Below, in pieces: positions 33,757 through 42,986 of a stretch of DNA of 64,000 bases (within the stretch, counting starts at the first letter, position 1; each line of letters opens with the position of its first letter). The position numbers and the translations under genes are program-made. Location of the stretch: contig JAAEUE010000290.1 of the NCBI GenBank assembly GCA_024227565.1, positions 124,001 through 188,000 of the forward strand, written 5' to 3'. This stretch comes from Alphaproteobacteria bacterium. Lineage in GTDB: Bacteria > Pseudomonadota > Alphaproteobacteria > Rhizobiales > CAJQND01. The notes beneath the pieces are model-generated. The model was not told the DNA's origin. It worked only from the letters and a program-made list of their open reading frames with translations, and made no database searches.

Positions 33757-34599
33757 CTAATTGTCCGAAAAGTGAGCCAAGAGGGGATCAAGGGCGCGCT
33801 GGGGCAACAGGCGGCGCAAGGCACCGAGGATGAAGGTTGGCTTGGTGACGTAATAGTGGGCCCGGGGGTTTGGGTCCTCCAGGGCTTTCACCAGGCACTT
33901 CTGCACCGCTTCAGGACCAAGCTTGAACTTTCCGCCGGCGGTTTGCGCAGAACCCTCCATGCGCGCCAGCTGGCCTTGGTAGAGGTCTTTGTGGACGGAG
34001 CCCTCCACATCGATGTTCTTGCGGAAATGCTCCAGCGAGGAGTTCACGAACTTGCTTTTGATCGGCCCTGGCTCGATTAGCACCACGTGCACGCCGGTGC
34101 CTTCCAGCTCCAACCTCATGGTGTCGGACAGCCCTTCGATGGCAAATTTGGAGGCATTGTAGGCGCCGCGCCATTTGAGGGCGACCAAACCCAACACGGA
34201 TGAGTTCTGCACGATGCGGCCCTGGCCGTTCTTGCGCATGGCAGGCAGGAGCCGCCGGGTCAGATCGTGCCAGCCGAAGACGTTGGTTTCCAGCTGGCGC
34301 CGCAAGATATCGGTGGAGAGATCCTCTATGGCGCCGGGCTGGCCATAGGCGCCGTTGTTGAACAGGCCGAGCAGCTTGCCGCCGGTTTGCTGCAGCACGA
34401 AATCGGCGCAATGGGAGATGGACTTGGGGTCGGCGTAGTCCAGATAGACGGTCTCCAGACCCTCATACTTCAGGCGCGCCAAATCCTGAGGCTTCCGCGC
34501 CGTTGCGAACACCCGCCAGCCGCGCTCCTTCATGGCATGCGCACAATGATAGCCAATTCCGGTCGAACACCCGGTTATCAATACTGATTTTTCAGACAC
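33757..34599 (-). CDS. SDR oxidoreductase, tandem copy 1
   Basis: Short-chain dehydrogenase paralogous to the next gene, 280 residues from GTG 34599, which aligns with the neighbour's start (MSEKSVLITG versus MSERSILITG). A TTG at 34614 is an alternative start. Motifs: TGCSTGIG, NNGAYGQPGA, NSSVLGLVALKWRGAY and the YNASK pair. Both copies keep all catalytic residues, so neither looks like a decaying duplicate. It follows mcd by 87 bp on the same strand. Confidence 0.87.
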   Translation of the reverse strand: MSEKSVLITGCSTGIGYHCAHAMKERGWRVFATARKPQDLARLKYEGLETVYLDYADPKSISHCADFVLQQTGGKLLGLFNNGAYGQPGAIEDLSTDILRRQLETNVFGWHDLTRRLLPAMRKNGQGRIVQNSSVLGLVALKWRGAYNASKFAIEGLSDTMRLELEGTGVHVVLIEPGPIKSKFVNSSLEHFRKNIDVEGSVHKDLYQGQLARMEGSAQTAGGKFKLGPEAVQKCLVKALEDPNPRAHYYVTKPTFILGALRRLLPQRALDPLLAHFSDN

Positions 34600-34686
34600 C
34601 GCACCCAAACTCAAACCTTGGCCACACCAAGAAAGATGTCCTTAGCACGCCAGGCAGGCGGGGTCATAGCCCTTTGGGGACAAGCC

Positions 34687-36378
34687 TCAGTTTGCGCCCT
34701 CAAGAAGGCGCCGGGCAATCACCTGGGCTTGGATTTCACCGGCCCCTTCGAAAATGTTCAAGATCCTGGCATCGCACAACACGCGGGAAATCTCATACTC
34801 CAGCGCAAAGCCGTTGCCGCCATGGATTTGCAACACATTGTCGGCGGCCGACCAGGCGGACCGGGCGGCGAGCAGTTTTGCCATACCGGCCTCGATGTCA
34901 CAGCGTTTGCCGCCGTCTTTCTGGCGGGCCGAATAGTAGGTGAGCTGCCGCGCGGCCATGGTCTCCACCGCAATCATCGCCAGCTTGTTGGAGATGCGCG
35001 GGAACGAGACGATGGGCTTGCCGAACTGGTTGCGGTCCTGGGCATAGCGCAGGCCGATCTCCAGGGCGTTCTGACACACACCAATGGCACGCGATGCGGT
35101 TTGGATGCGGGCAGACTCAAAGGTTTGCATCAGTTGTTTGAAGCCCTGGCCTTCTTCGCCGCCCAGCAGGTTTTCTGCCTTGACCTCAAAATTGTCGAAG
35201 GCGATTTCATATTCCTTCATGCCGCGGTAGCCGAGCACTTCGATCTCGCTGCCGCTCATGCCTTCCGCCGGGAAGGGCTCGTCATCCGTGCCGCGGGGCT
35301 TTTCAGCCAGGAACATGGACAGGCCGCGATAGCCCTTCTCGTCCGGGTTGGTGCGGGCCAGCAAGGTCATTACATCGGCACGCACCGGATGGGTGATCCA
35401 GGTCTTGTTGCCGGTGACCTTGTAGACATCGCCGTCCTTGGTGGCGCGGGTGCGCAAGGACCCCAGGTCTGAGCCTGTGTTGGGCTCGGTGAACACGGCA
35501 GTGGGCAGGATCTCGCCGGAACCGATTTTGGGCAACCAATATTCCTTCTGCTCCTGGGTGCCGCCGCAGATGATGAGTTCAGCAGCGATTTCCGCCCGGG
35601 TGCCGAGCGAGCCAACGGCGATGTAGCCGCGCGACAGCTCTTCGGAAACCACGCACATGCCTTCCTTGCCCAGGCCCAGGCCGCCGTGCTCTTCCGGCAA
35701 GGTCAGGGAGAAAACGCCAAGCTCGGCAACCTTGTTCACCACCTCGATCGGGATGTACTCGTTTTTCAGGTGCCATTGGTGCGCAAAGGGCGCCACGTCA
35801 GCTTCCACGAAGCGGCGCATTTCATCGCGCATCTGCTCCAGGGTCTCGTCCAGGCCGGCATCGCCCATGGTTGAGCGGCCGGAAGCTTCCAGCATGTGCT
35901 CGGTGATGGTCTTGCGCACCACGGAGGTGTTGCCGTGGGCCCGCAACGCGGCCGCGGCGCCTTCGCGCATGGGGGCCATCTCTTCCCAGGTGAGGCCCAG
36001 ATCTGAAGGGCGGACCATTTCCACCTGGCTCATGGGAATGCCGCCATTGATCTGGTTGAGGTATTCCCCAAAGCAGGCCTGCACCAGCAGTGCTTCCAGC
36101 TCGCCAAAGCGGTCTTCGGCTTCCATGCGCTCGGCATAGAGCGACATCTGCTCCAAGGTTTGGGCATAGGTGGCAAGCCAGGCCAAGCCATGGGTTGAGT
36201 GCTGGTCGCGCTCAAGCAGTTCGGGCGAAATCTTGCCATCCATGCCGGTCACGAAAATAGCCACCCGCTGGCGTGCCAGACCGTAGATTGTCTGCACCGC
36301 CTCCACGGCCTCGCGGGTCAGGTTGGTCAGCCCTTCAAGCACCGGCCCGGCCGGCGCGAAATCTTCAACAGCGCTCAT
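34687..36378 (-). CDS. mcd: Methylsuccinyl-CoA dehydrogenase
   Basis: A 563-residue acyl-CoA dehydrogenase with an N-terminal extension of about 150 residues (YAQTLEQMSLYAERMEAEDR) that is characteristic of (2S)-methylsuccinyl-CoA dehydrogenase. It oxidises methylsuccinyl-CoA to mesaconyl-CoA in the ethylmalonyl-CoA pathway for C2 assimilation. FAD blocks FTEPNTGSDLGS and TWITHPVRAD, and the C-terminal IFEGAGEIQ, with the catalytic Glu intact, are visible. Electrons would go to ETF, encoded 5 kb away. Length and extension favour Mcd over AidB or short-chain enzymes. Confidence 0.9.
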   Translation of the reverse strand: MSAVEDFAPAGPVLEGLTNLTREAVEAVQTIYGLARQRVAIFVTGMDGKISPELLERDQHSTHGLAWLATYAQTLEQMSLYAERMEAEDRFGELEALLVQACFGEYLNQINGGIPMSQVEMVRPSDLGLTWEEMAPMREGAAAALRAHGNTSVVRKTITEHMLEASGRSTMGDAGLDETLEQMRDEMRRFVEADVAPFAHQWHLKNEYIPIEVVNKVAELGVFSLTLPEEHGGLGLGKEGMCVVSEELSRGYIAVGSLGTRAEIAAELIICGGTQEQKEYWLPKIGSGEILPTAVFTEPNTGSDLGSLRTRATKDGDVYKVTGNKTWITHPVRADVMTLLARTNPDEKGYRGLSMFLAEKPRGTDDEPFPAEGMSGSEIEVLGYRGMKEYEIAFDNFEVKAENLLGGEEGQGFKQLMQTFESARIQTASRAIGVCQNALEIGLRYAQDRNQFGKPIVSFPRISNKLAMIAVETMAARQLTYYSARQKDGGKRCDIEAGMAKLLAARSAWSAADNVLQIHGGNGFALEYEISRVLCDARILNIFEGAGEIQAQVIARRLLEGAN

Positions 36379-36474
36379 CGTTCACATCCCGTCTGAAAGT
36401 TGGGACAGGTATACCTCAACCTTGTGCACTGCAATATAGGCCAAATGAACGACATTTTGCCGCCCAATGATCTC

Positions 36475-37380
36475 TCAGGATGCAAACGGGTCTGGCCGGG
36501 TGGCAATCGCGACCGCCAACGCGCAGACGGCCATACCGCCAATTTGAAGCAGAGTGAGGGTTTCACCGAACATGAACCACGCAATCAATGCTGCAATGGC
36601 GGGCACCAGATAGAACACGGTGGACACCTTGGAGACCTGACCATGGCGGATCATCACCATGTAGAGGCTGACCGCACCCACCGACAGAACAAGGGTGAGC
36701 CAGAGGAAGGCGATCACCACATCGCGGTTCCAGATGATGATGCCGTCTTCAAGCATCAGAGCGGCAAGGCCCACGGCAAGCGTGGCGCCCACATATTGCC
36801 AAACCGCCCCGGTCACCAGGTTGACGCCGGTGACAAAGCGCTTCTGATAGACCGTGCCAAGGGAAATTGCGGTAACCCCCACAAAGCCGGCCGCAATTGT
36901 GACCGGGTTGATGCCGCTGCCCGAAAGGTTGAGCTTGGGCCACACCACCAGAACCACGCCGCCAAGCCCCAGCGCCAGGGCAAACCAGTGCCGGGGCCGC
37001 ACGTCATCGCCCAGAATCCAGCCGGCCAGCACCGCGGTGATGAGAGGCTGAAGGCCGACAATCAGCGCGGAAACCCCGGTGGGCATGCCCCGGTCGACCA
37101 CCCAAAACACCGCGCCCAGGTAAACCCCGTGAATGACCGCGCCAACAAAGATGGCGTTGAGCGCATCTGCCCGCGCGGGCCAAGGCGCCCGGAGAACAAC
37201 CGCCAAGGCCGCCATCAAGGGAATCACGGCAGCGAAGCGTGCGGTGAGAAAGGTGAACGGCTCGCTGTGGGGCATGGACAGACCAGCCCCCACAAACCCG
37301 GTGGCCCATAACAGCACGAAGAAAATGGGTGCGGCAGCAAGCCAGCGTGGCGGATCGTTCTGTGTGGCGTGGTCGGTCAT
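36475..37380 (-). CDS. DMT-family (EamA) transporter
   Basis: A 301-residue membrane protein with ten predicted helices in two EamA repeats. It starts near WLAAAPIFFVLLWATGFVGA, a common opening, and carries the second-repeat TVYQKRFVTGVNLVTGAVWQ. Members export amino acids, metabolites or drugs; the cargo is unknown. It is 96 bp before mcd on the same strand and divergent from the YihY gene. Confidence 0.88.
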   Translation of the reverse strand: MTDHATQNDPPRWLAAAPIFFVLLWATGFVGAGLSMPHSEPFTFLTARFAAVIPLMAALAVVLRAPWPARADALNAIFVGAVIHGVYLGAVFWVVDRGMPTGVSALIVGLQPLITAVLAGWILGDDVRPRHWFALALGLGGVVLVVWPKLNLSGSGINPVTIAAGFVGVTAISLGTVYQKRFVTGVNLVTGAVWQYVGATLAVGLAALMLEDGIIIWNRDVVIAFLWLTLVLSVGAVSLYMVMIRHGQVSKVSTVFYLVPAIAALIAWFMFGETLTLLQIGGMAVCALAVAIATRPDPFAS

Positions 37381-37521
37381 CTGGTTTGGGCAGCGCCCCT
37401 GTCTGAGAGGGTGCCCTCATAGCGGGGCTGGCAGGCCAGGTACAGGGCTTGCGGCAAATGCTTGTGAGAATCTTTGCGGGCTCCTACCCTTCGCCGCGAT
37501 GAAGAAGGGGGCAGGCCAGAG

Positions 37522-38415
37522 ATGCTGCGCGCGGTTTGGGAAATTCTGCAAGATGCCTATGCGCGGTTTCATGCCGACGATGGGTTTCCCAATTCCGGCA
37601 ACATTGCCTATTGCATCATTCTGGCGATTTTCCCGTTTTTGATCTTTGTGTTTTCGCTCACCGGCCTGTTCGTGAGCGAAGAGATGGCGAGCCAGGCCAT
37701 AGACAGCCTGGTGCACACCGTGCCTTCGGAGATCATCGGGCCCTTGGAAAAAGAGATCACCAGTCTGCTCACCGGGACGCGCCATGATCTTCTGACTGTG
37801 AGCGGCGCCATAACGCTGTGGACAGCCTCACGGGGGATTGAGTCCCTGCGCAATGGCTTGAACCGGGCCTACCGGCTTGCCGAAAGCCGGCCTGTGTGGT
37901 TGCGGATTGCGCAAGACCTGCTGTTTGTCGTGGCCGGAGCGGTGGTGGCGATCGTCCTGGCCCTCACGCTGGTCCTTGGGCCGGCCCTCTGGGCGATTGT
38001 GATTGAGTATGTGCCTGCGTTCAAACTGCTGACGCTCGAGCTGGAGGTGCTGCGCTACATGGTGGGTGTCGGGCTGCTGGTTATTGCTCTGATCATCGGC
38101 CACAAGCTTTTGCCGGCGCGTTCGTTGCCGCTGGCGGTGCTCTGGCCGGGCATCTTTCTCACCATGGTCATGTGGCTCATCGCGGCGATCGGCTATTCGG
38201 TCTATCTGGCAAACTTTGCAAACTTTGCCGGTCTCTATGCGGGCTTGGGCGGCGTATTTGCCGCCCTGATTTTCCTTTACATCTCAGCGGCAATCTTCCA
38301 GTTCGGTGGCGAGATCAACCGCGCCATGTATGCAAGGCGGAATCTGGGCCGGGAATTGCCGGGCGACCCGGAGGCCATGAAGAAGACTGAACCAGAAGAT
38401 GAAGCTGCCTCCTGA
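37522..38415 (+). CDS. YihY/UPF0761 family membrane protein
   Basis: A 297-residue protein with about six transmembrane helices. NIAYCIILAIFPFLIFVFSL, SRGIESLRNGLNRAYRL and the C-terminal YAGLGGVFAALIFLYISAAI are hallmarks of the family once called RNase BN; no nuclease activity is established. ATG 37522 is preferred over TTG 37474. Its 3' end overlaps the DUF599 gene by 17 bases. Confidence 0.87.
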   Translation: MLRAVWEILQDAYARFHADDGFPNSGNIAYCIILAIFPFLIFVFSLTGLFVSEEMASQAIDSLVHTVPSEIIGPLEKEITSLLTGTRHDLLTVSGAITLWTASRGIESLRNGLNRAYRLAESRPVWLRIAQDLLFVVAGAVVAIVLALTLVLGPALWAIVIEYVPAFKLLTLELEVLRYMVGVGLLVIALIIGHKLLPARSLPLAVLWPGIFLTMVMWLIAAIGYSVYLANFANFAGLYAGLGGVFAALIFLYISAAIFQFGGEINRAMYARRNLGRELPGDPEAMKKTEPEDEAAS

Positions 38416-39121
38416 CATAACCTTGCTGCACGTGATCGCGATCGGGCTGATCGCCGTTGCCTGGTCGGGCTACTCGACGTTCCTCAGGGTTTTTGGCAAA
38501 GGCTCCTTGAATGCCCAGCTCAGCGCCGTGCGGCGGCGTTGGATGGAAACCTCCATGAGCCGGGAGTTGCGCATGCCCGATGCGGTTCTGCTGGGGCACA
38601 TGATCAACTCGGTGGCATTCTTCGGCTCAGCCACGCTGATTGTTCTGGCGGGTCTTCTGGGCGTTGCCGCAAACGTCAAGGATGTGCACCGGGTTGTCTA
38701 TGACCTGCCGTTTGCCAGTTCCACATCGGTGGAGCTTTTCTCCTTCAATCTGGGCATTGTGGGGGTCATTCTTGCCGTTGCGTTCTTCCTGTTCACCTAT
38801 TCCCTGCGCAAGCTTATCTACACATCGGCCATGCTGGGCGGCCTGCCGGAAGACCCGCCAAAGGGGGCCCGGCGCGATGGCCTGGTGGAGACCACAGCCA
38901 TTGTGCTGACCGAAGCGGTGAAGAGCTTCAACTCAGGCATCCGCGGGTACTATTTTGCCGTGGCCGCCCTGGTGCTTTTCATTGGGCCGGCACAAAGTAT
39001 CGCCACCTCGCTTTTGGTGATCATCTTGCTGTTTTGGCGCCAGATGAGCACCCGCACCGCCCGGGCCATCGGGCGCTATGTGGAGCTTTTGGAAAGTGAT
39101 GACGATGGGAACCCGCGATGA
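38399..39121 (+). CDS. DUF599 membrane protein
   Basis: A 240-residue protein with four or five transmembrane helices. RRRWMETSMSRELRMPDAVL followed by FFGSATLIVLAGLLG is the DUF599 signature. Function unknown. It overlaps YihY upstream (17 bases) and the DUF1989 gene downstream (4 bases, ATGA), so the three are one transcription and translation unit. Confidence 0.85.
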   Translation: MKLPPDITLLHVIAIGLIAVAWSGYSTFLRVFGKGSLNAQLSAVRRRWMETSMSRELRMPDAVLLGHMINSVAFFGSATLIVLAGLLGVAANVKDVHRVVYDLPFASSTSVELFSFNLGIVGVILAVAFFLFTYSLRKLIYTSAMLGGLPEDPPKGARRDGLVETTAIVLTEAVKSFNSGIRGYYFAVAALVLFIGPAQSIATSLLVIILLFWRQMSTRTARAIGRYVELLESDDDGNPR

Positions 39122-39756
39122 GTGTGCCAAGTGATGTGCTGCCGGCTGGTGCGGTGACTGTTGAGGACACGGTGGTGCCGGCCTGCGCCCCCTGGAGCGC
39201 GCGGGTGGCACAAGGGCACCATTTGCGCCTGATCGATTTGGAAGGCCAGCAGGCGATCGACTTTCTCTGCTTCAATGCAGATGACCCGGCCGAGCGTTAT
39301 CATGCGGCCAACACCATCAAGATCCCCTGCCAGCTCTATCTGGGCCAGGGCTCGGTTCTGCGCTCAAGCCTGGCGCGGCCGATGATGACAATTGTTGAAG
39401 ACAGCTGCGGCGGGCACGACACGATCTTCGGCTGTTGCTCGTTTGAGGTCGATGAGGTGCGCTATGGCGCCACGAACCCGGAATGCTGCCAGCGCAACTT
39501 TGAACGCGAGCTGGCTGAGCATGGCCTGGGCCCGGAGCACATTGTGGCCAACGTCAACTTCTTTATGAATGTGCCGGTGAAACCGGATGGTCATACGGCA
39601 ATCACGGTGAGCCAGTCAAAACCTGGCGACTATGTGGATCTCAGGGCCGATATGGATGTGCTTGCGGTGTTTTCCAATTGCCCCGAGGCGCTGAATGCCG
39701 CAACCGGGGCGGGGCCATCGCCGGTCAGGGCGATTGTCTACCAGCCCGGCGGTTGA
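39118..39756 (+). CDS. DUF1989 protein (urea carboxylase-associated family)
   Basis: A 212-residue soluble protein. The cysteine blocks DSCGGHDTIFGCC and NPECCQRNF and the C-terminal VFSNCPEALN are diagnostic for DUF1989. In guanidine degradation, paired DUF1989 subunits form carboxyguanidine deiminase beside urea/guanidine carboxylase. Here only one copy exists and no carboxylase or allophanate hydrolase is in the window, so the role is open. The ATG overlaps the DUF599 stop. The following EamA gene may start inside it. Confidence 0.88.
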   Translation: MSVPSDVLPAGAVTVEDTVVPACAPWSARVAQGHHLRLIDLEGQQAIDFLCFNADDPAERYHAANTIKIPCQLYLGQGSVLRSSLARPMMTIVEDSCGGHDTIFGCCSFEVDEVRYGATNPECCQRNFERELAEHGLGPEHIVANVNFFMNVPVKPDGHTAITVSQSKPGDYVDLRADMDVLAVFSNCPEALNAATGAGPSPVRAIVYQPGG

Positions 39757-40648
39757 TCGGTTGAGCCGGCGTGCCCCAACAGGAGTTCCAGAGTTCGCCA
39801 TTGGCTTGGCGTTGGTCGGGGCGTTTCTGTTGGTGGGCCAGGACAGCACCATCAAATGGTTGTCGTCTTCGCTTGGCATCATACAGATCCTGTTCTTGCG
39901 CAACCTGATCGCCATGGGACTGCTGTGGTCCGGCGCGGCGGTCAGCGGCCGGCCGATTGTTCTTAAGACGAGCAATCCAGGTCTCATGCTGCTGCGCTCG
40001 TTGTTCGGGGTGGTTGGTTGGTTCTGTTTCTTCTCCGGGCTGAAATATCTGCCGCTGGCCACAGTAATGGCGCTGTTCTTTAGCTTTCCGATTTTCGTCA
40101 CGGCGCTGTCTGCGCCGATCTTGGGCGAGCGGGTTGGCTCGCGCAGGTGGTCTGCCGTGCTTTTAGGGTTTTGTGGGGTGTTGGTGCTCACCCGGCCGGG
40201 CGTTGCCTTGGAATGGCCCATGCTCTACGTGCTTGGCGCCTCGCTGAGTTGGGCCTTCATTGCCCTTTTGACCCGTAAGCTCGGCACCACCGAAAGCACC
40301 GGCACCATGGTGTTCTATGCCCTGGCCAGTTTCGTGGTGATGATGGCGGTGCCAATCTATTGGGTTTGGGAGACGCCCAGTCACATGGATCTTGCCCTGG
40401 TCAGTTTGGCAGCGCTGGTGGGCGTGAGCGGCCAGATGTGCCTGATCCGGGCCTACACCCTTGCTGCGCCGTCTGTTGTGGGCCCGATCGAGTACACAGG
40501 TCTGATCTGGGCCACGCTGATGGGCTACCTTATCTGGGATCACATACCAGATGTCGTCACCATCATCGGGGCGTTGATCATCGCGGCCAGCGGGCTCTAC
40601 ATCATCCACCGCGAAGCCGGAGGCTTCAAGCGGGGTCTGCGCCGATAG
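39695..40648 (+). CDS. DMT-family (EamA) transporter
   Basis: Ten-helix EamA transporter, up to 317 residues. FAIGLALVGAFLLVGQDSTI begins the first helix; the second EamA repeat ends GALIIAASGLYIIHREA. Start is uncertain: ATG 39695 has a good GAGG six bases upstream but overlaps DUF1989 by 62 bases and gives an Arg-rich leader; TTG 39734 or 39761 are alternatives. The cargo is unknown. It sits in a plus-strand run with DUF1989 and another EamA gene. Confidence 0.83.
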   Translation: MPQPGRGHRRSGRLSTSPAVDRLSRRAPTGVPEFAIGLALVGAFLLVGQDSTIKWLSSSLGIIQILFLRNLIAMGLLWSGAAVSGRPIVLKTSNPGLMLLRSLFGVVGWFCFFSGLKYLPLATVMALFFSFPIFVTALSAPILGERVGSRRWSAVLLGFCGVLVLTRPGVALEWPMLYVLGASLSWAFIALLTRKLGTTESTGTMVFYALASFVVMMAVPIYWVWETPSHMDLALVSLAALVGVSGQMCLIRAYTLAAPSVVGPIEYTGLIWATLMGYLIWDHIPDVVTIIGALIIAASGLYIIHREAGGFKRGLRR

Positions 40649-40733
40649 CAGGGGTGAAATTTTTTCATGCCTCTCCGGTCTCCCCGGTGTTCTAAGGGCG
40701 TAGGGGTGTGTAATCGGTGAGACCGGATTTCGG

Positions 40734-41651
40734 ATGACCAATGCGACAGTGACCCAGCCATCGGTCCTCAGCTACCGCAATGGCGTTCTGCTGGTGTTGG
40801 TTGCCGGTGTGCTTTGGTCCACGGTTGGCCTTGGTATCCGGTCGATCGAAAATGCGGAAGTCTGGCAAATTCTGCTCTACCGTTCTTGCAGCCTTTCGCC
40901 CTTCCTCTTCATCATCTTGTGGCTGCGCTCAGGCGGGCGGCCCTTCGAGCGGATCCGGCAGTCCGGTGTCCCGGGCGTCATCGCCGGTCTGTCTCTGGTG
41001 GCGGCCTACGCGGGCGGGATCATCGCCTTGCAAGCCACATCGGTGGCCAACGCCATGTTGCTGTTTGCCTCCGCACCGTTCTTCACCGCCTTGTTGGGCT
41101 GGCTGGTTCTGCGTGAGCCCGTGCGGCGGGCAACCTTTGTGGCCATAGGGGTGGCGATTGCAGGGATCGCCATCATGGTGTCGGACGATGAGTCGGACGG
41201 CGCCATGGCCGGCAACCTGGCCGCGCTGGGTTCGGCCTTTGGGTTTGCGGTGTTCACCGTGGCGCTGCGCTGGGGGAAAACCTCCGACATGATGCCGTCG
41301 GTGTTTCTGTCGGGGCTGTTTGCAATTGTCATCACCGGCACTGTCTGCCTGCTCAAGGGCCTGCCCTTGGTGCTGAGCGTGAACGATGGGTCCATCGCGC
41401 TGGTCATGGGTGTGTTCCAGGTGGGGGCCGGGCTGGTGCTCTACACCTTGGGATCGAAGGCCGTTCCGGCGGCCGAGCTTGCCTTGCTCTCCATGGCGGA
41501 AGTTCTGTTGGGGCCCATTTGGGTTTGGCTGTTCATCGGTGAAACCGCCGGTGTTTACACGCTCATCGGCGGGGCCGTGTTGCTGGCGGCTATTGTGGGC
41601 AACGCCCTGTCGGGACTAAGACGGAGGCCTCCGGCGATCACCTCGCCCTGA
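40734..41651 (+). CDS. DMT-family (EamA) transporter
   Basis: A 305-residue, ten-helix EamA transporter. NGVLLVLVAGVLWSTVGLGI opens helix 1, and PAAELALLSMAEVLLGPIWV marks the second repeat, as in YdcZ/RhaT-like exporters. It lies 85 bp after the previous EamA gene, but the two do not look like recent duplicates. No obvious SD precedes ATG 40734. Confidence 0.87.
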   Translation: MTNATVTQPSVLSYRNGVLLVLVAGVLWSTVGLGIRSIENAEVWQILLYRSCSLSPFLFIILWLRSGGRPFERIRQSGVPGVIAGLSLVAAYAGGIIALQATSVANAMLLFASAPFFTALLGWLVLREPVRRATFVAIGVAIAGIAIMVSDDESDGAMAGNLAALGSAFGFAVFTVALRWGKTSDMMPSVFLSGLFAIVITGTVCLLKGLPLVLSVNDGSIALVMGVFQVGAGLVLYTLGSKAVPAAELALLSMAEVLLGPIWVWLFIGETAGVYTLIGGAVLLAAIVGNALSGLRRRPPAITSP

Positions 41652-41671
41652 ACCCACATAAGAGAGGCAGC

Positions 41672-42044
41672 ATGCTGACCTATCGCATTGATGAAATGCC
41701 CGAAGAGTTGGAACATTTGGCCGTTTGTCGGCGAGGCTTCCGACTACAAGATCCTGCGCGGTAATCCGAGGGCATCTGGCCGGCTGGACATCGGTGAGGC
41801 CGACGGCATGCACCGGGTCGGTATCTGGCGCTGCACCGCCGGTGCGGTTGCGTGCAATGAGCTGGGCGACGAGCTGCAAAACATTGTGTCGGGCCGGCTT
41901 CGGATGGTGTGGCCTGATGGCAGCGAGGACCTCTTCGGCCCGGGCGACAGCTTCTTCACCCGCAAGGGCGACCGGGTGGTGTGGGATGTTTTGGAAGACG
42001 TGACCAAGGTGTTCTTCACCTATAACCGGGATGGAAAGCCATAA
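41672..42044 (+). pseudogene. Cupin-domain protein with an apparent +1 frameshift
   Basis: ATG 41672 with GAGAGG upstream opens MLTYRIDEMPEELE and then goes out of frame. From 41715 another frame continues IWPFVGEASDYKILRGNPRA and a single cupin domain to 42044 (CNELGDELQNIVSGRLRMV, FGPGDSFF). Skipping one base near 41714 joins both into a roughly 123-residue cupin. The alternative start in the second frame is a TTG at 41688 without SD. Either a true frameshift mutation or a sequencing error; metal ligands of the cupin look incomplete. Confidence 0.65.
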
Positions 42045-42100
42045 GGCTGACCAAATGAAGGCTCCGCGTGGGCCTTTGCGTTCGCTGATCGATTGTTATT

Positions 42101-42175
42101 TGGAGCGGGCGATGAGATTCGAACTCACGACCCTAACCTTGGCAAGGTTATGCTCTACCCCTGAGCTACGCCCGC
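42101..42175 (-). tRNA. tRNA-Gly (GCC)
   Basis: On the minus strand the acceptor GCGGGCG pairs with CGCCCGC, D arm GCTC/GAGC, anticodon stem-loop AACCTTGCCAAGGTT with anticodon GCC, T arm GTGAG-TTCGAAT-CTCAT, discriminator T and encoded CCA (42103-42101). 75 nt including CCA. Confidence 0.97.
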
Positions 42176-42344
42176 GTCCATATATGGCGGCCCGGCGATT
42201 GTTGCCGGGTGCGCGGGGTTTATTGCGCAACCGCAGCGTAAATGCAATAGGAACCTTGCGCCAATATGGCGACATATGCGCAACCCCCTCAAGACGCACA
42301 AAGATGCGCGTTTCACAGACATGAAGCAAACGGAGCCAATCGCC

Positions 42345-42836
42345 ATGCCGGCAACCCGCGACGACCTAATTGCCCGCCTGGCCGAGCTGGGCATCGAAAC
42401 CACAACCAAAGATCATGCCCCGGTCTATACGGTGGAGGAAGCCAGAGCCTTGCGCGGTGAGATTTCTGGCGGACACTGTAAAAATCTGTTTTTAAAAGAC
42501 AAAAAGGGCGTGCTTTGGCTCGTGGTCACGCTGGAGGATGCCCAGGTTGACCTGAAGGCCTTGCCGCAGAAAATCGGCTCCGGGCGGTTGAGTTTCGGCA
42601 AGGGCGAGCTTCTGGCCGAGGTGCTGGGCATTGAACCTGGCTCGGTGACACCGTTTTCGCTGATCAATGACACCGAGCAAAAGGTGAAGGTGGTCCTGGA
42701 TGCGGCCATGATGGCGCATGAGGTGCTGAACTATCATCCGCTGAAAAACGATGCGACCACCTCGGTTTCGTCGCAAGATCTGTTGAAATTCGTGCAATCG
42801 TGTGGGCACGCGCCGCAAATCGTTGCGGTGGCCTGA
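42345..42836 (+). CDS. ProXp-ala/PrdX-type prolyl-tRNA editing deacylase
   Basis: Free-standing YbaK/INS-family domain of 163 residues that hydrolyses mischarged Ala-tRNA-Pro in trans. Blocks APVYTVEEA, GGHCKNLFLKDKKG, GSGRLSFGKGELL with the family Lys, and PGSVTPFSL with the substrate-binding loop are present. ATG 42345 has GGAG nine bases upstream; ATG 42321 is possible. The YbaK family also includes Cys-tRNA-Pro deacylases, but the KN-LF and GSVTPF blocks favour PrdX. Confidence 0.85.
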   Translation: MPATRDDLIARLAELGIETTTKDHAPVYTVEEARALRGEISGGHCKNLFLKDKKGVLWLVVTLEDAQVDLKALPQKIGSGRLSFGKGELLAEVLGIEPGSVTPFSLINDTEQKVKVVLDAAMMAHEVLNYHPLKNDATTSVSSQDLLKFVQSCGHAPQIVAVA

Positions 42837-42986
42837 CGCGGGCGTTCAAGGCGGCATCTAATTTATTGGCCAAGACCTCGCGGCGCTGTTGCATTCTCCG
42901 CAATAAACACTCACATATGAGGCAATCTGGTCCGCTGTTCGACACGAATTCATGTGGACCGCACATTTGCAAGGAACAGGTTCGAT

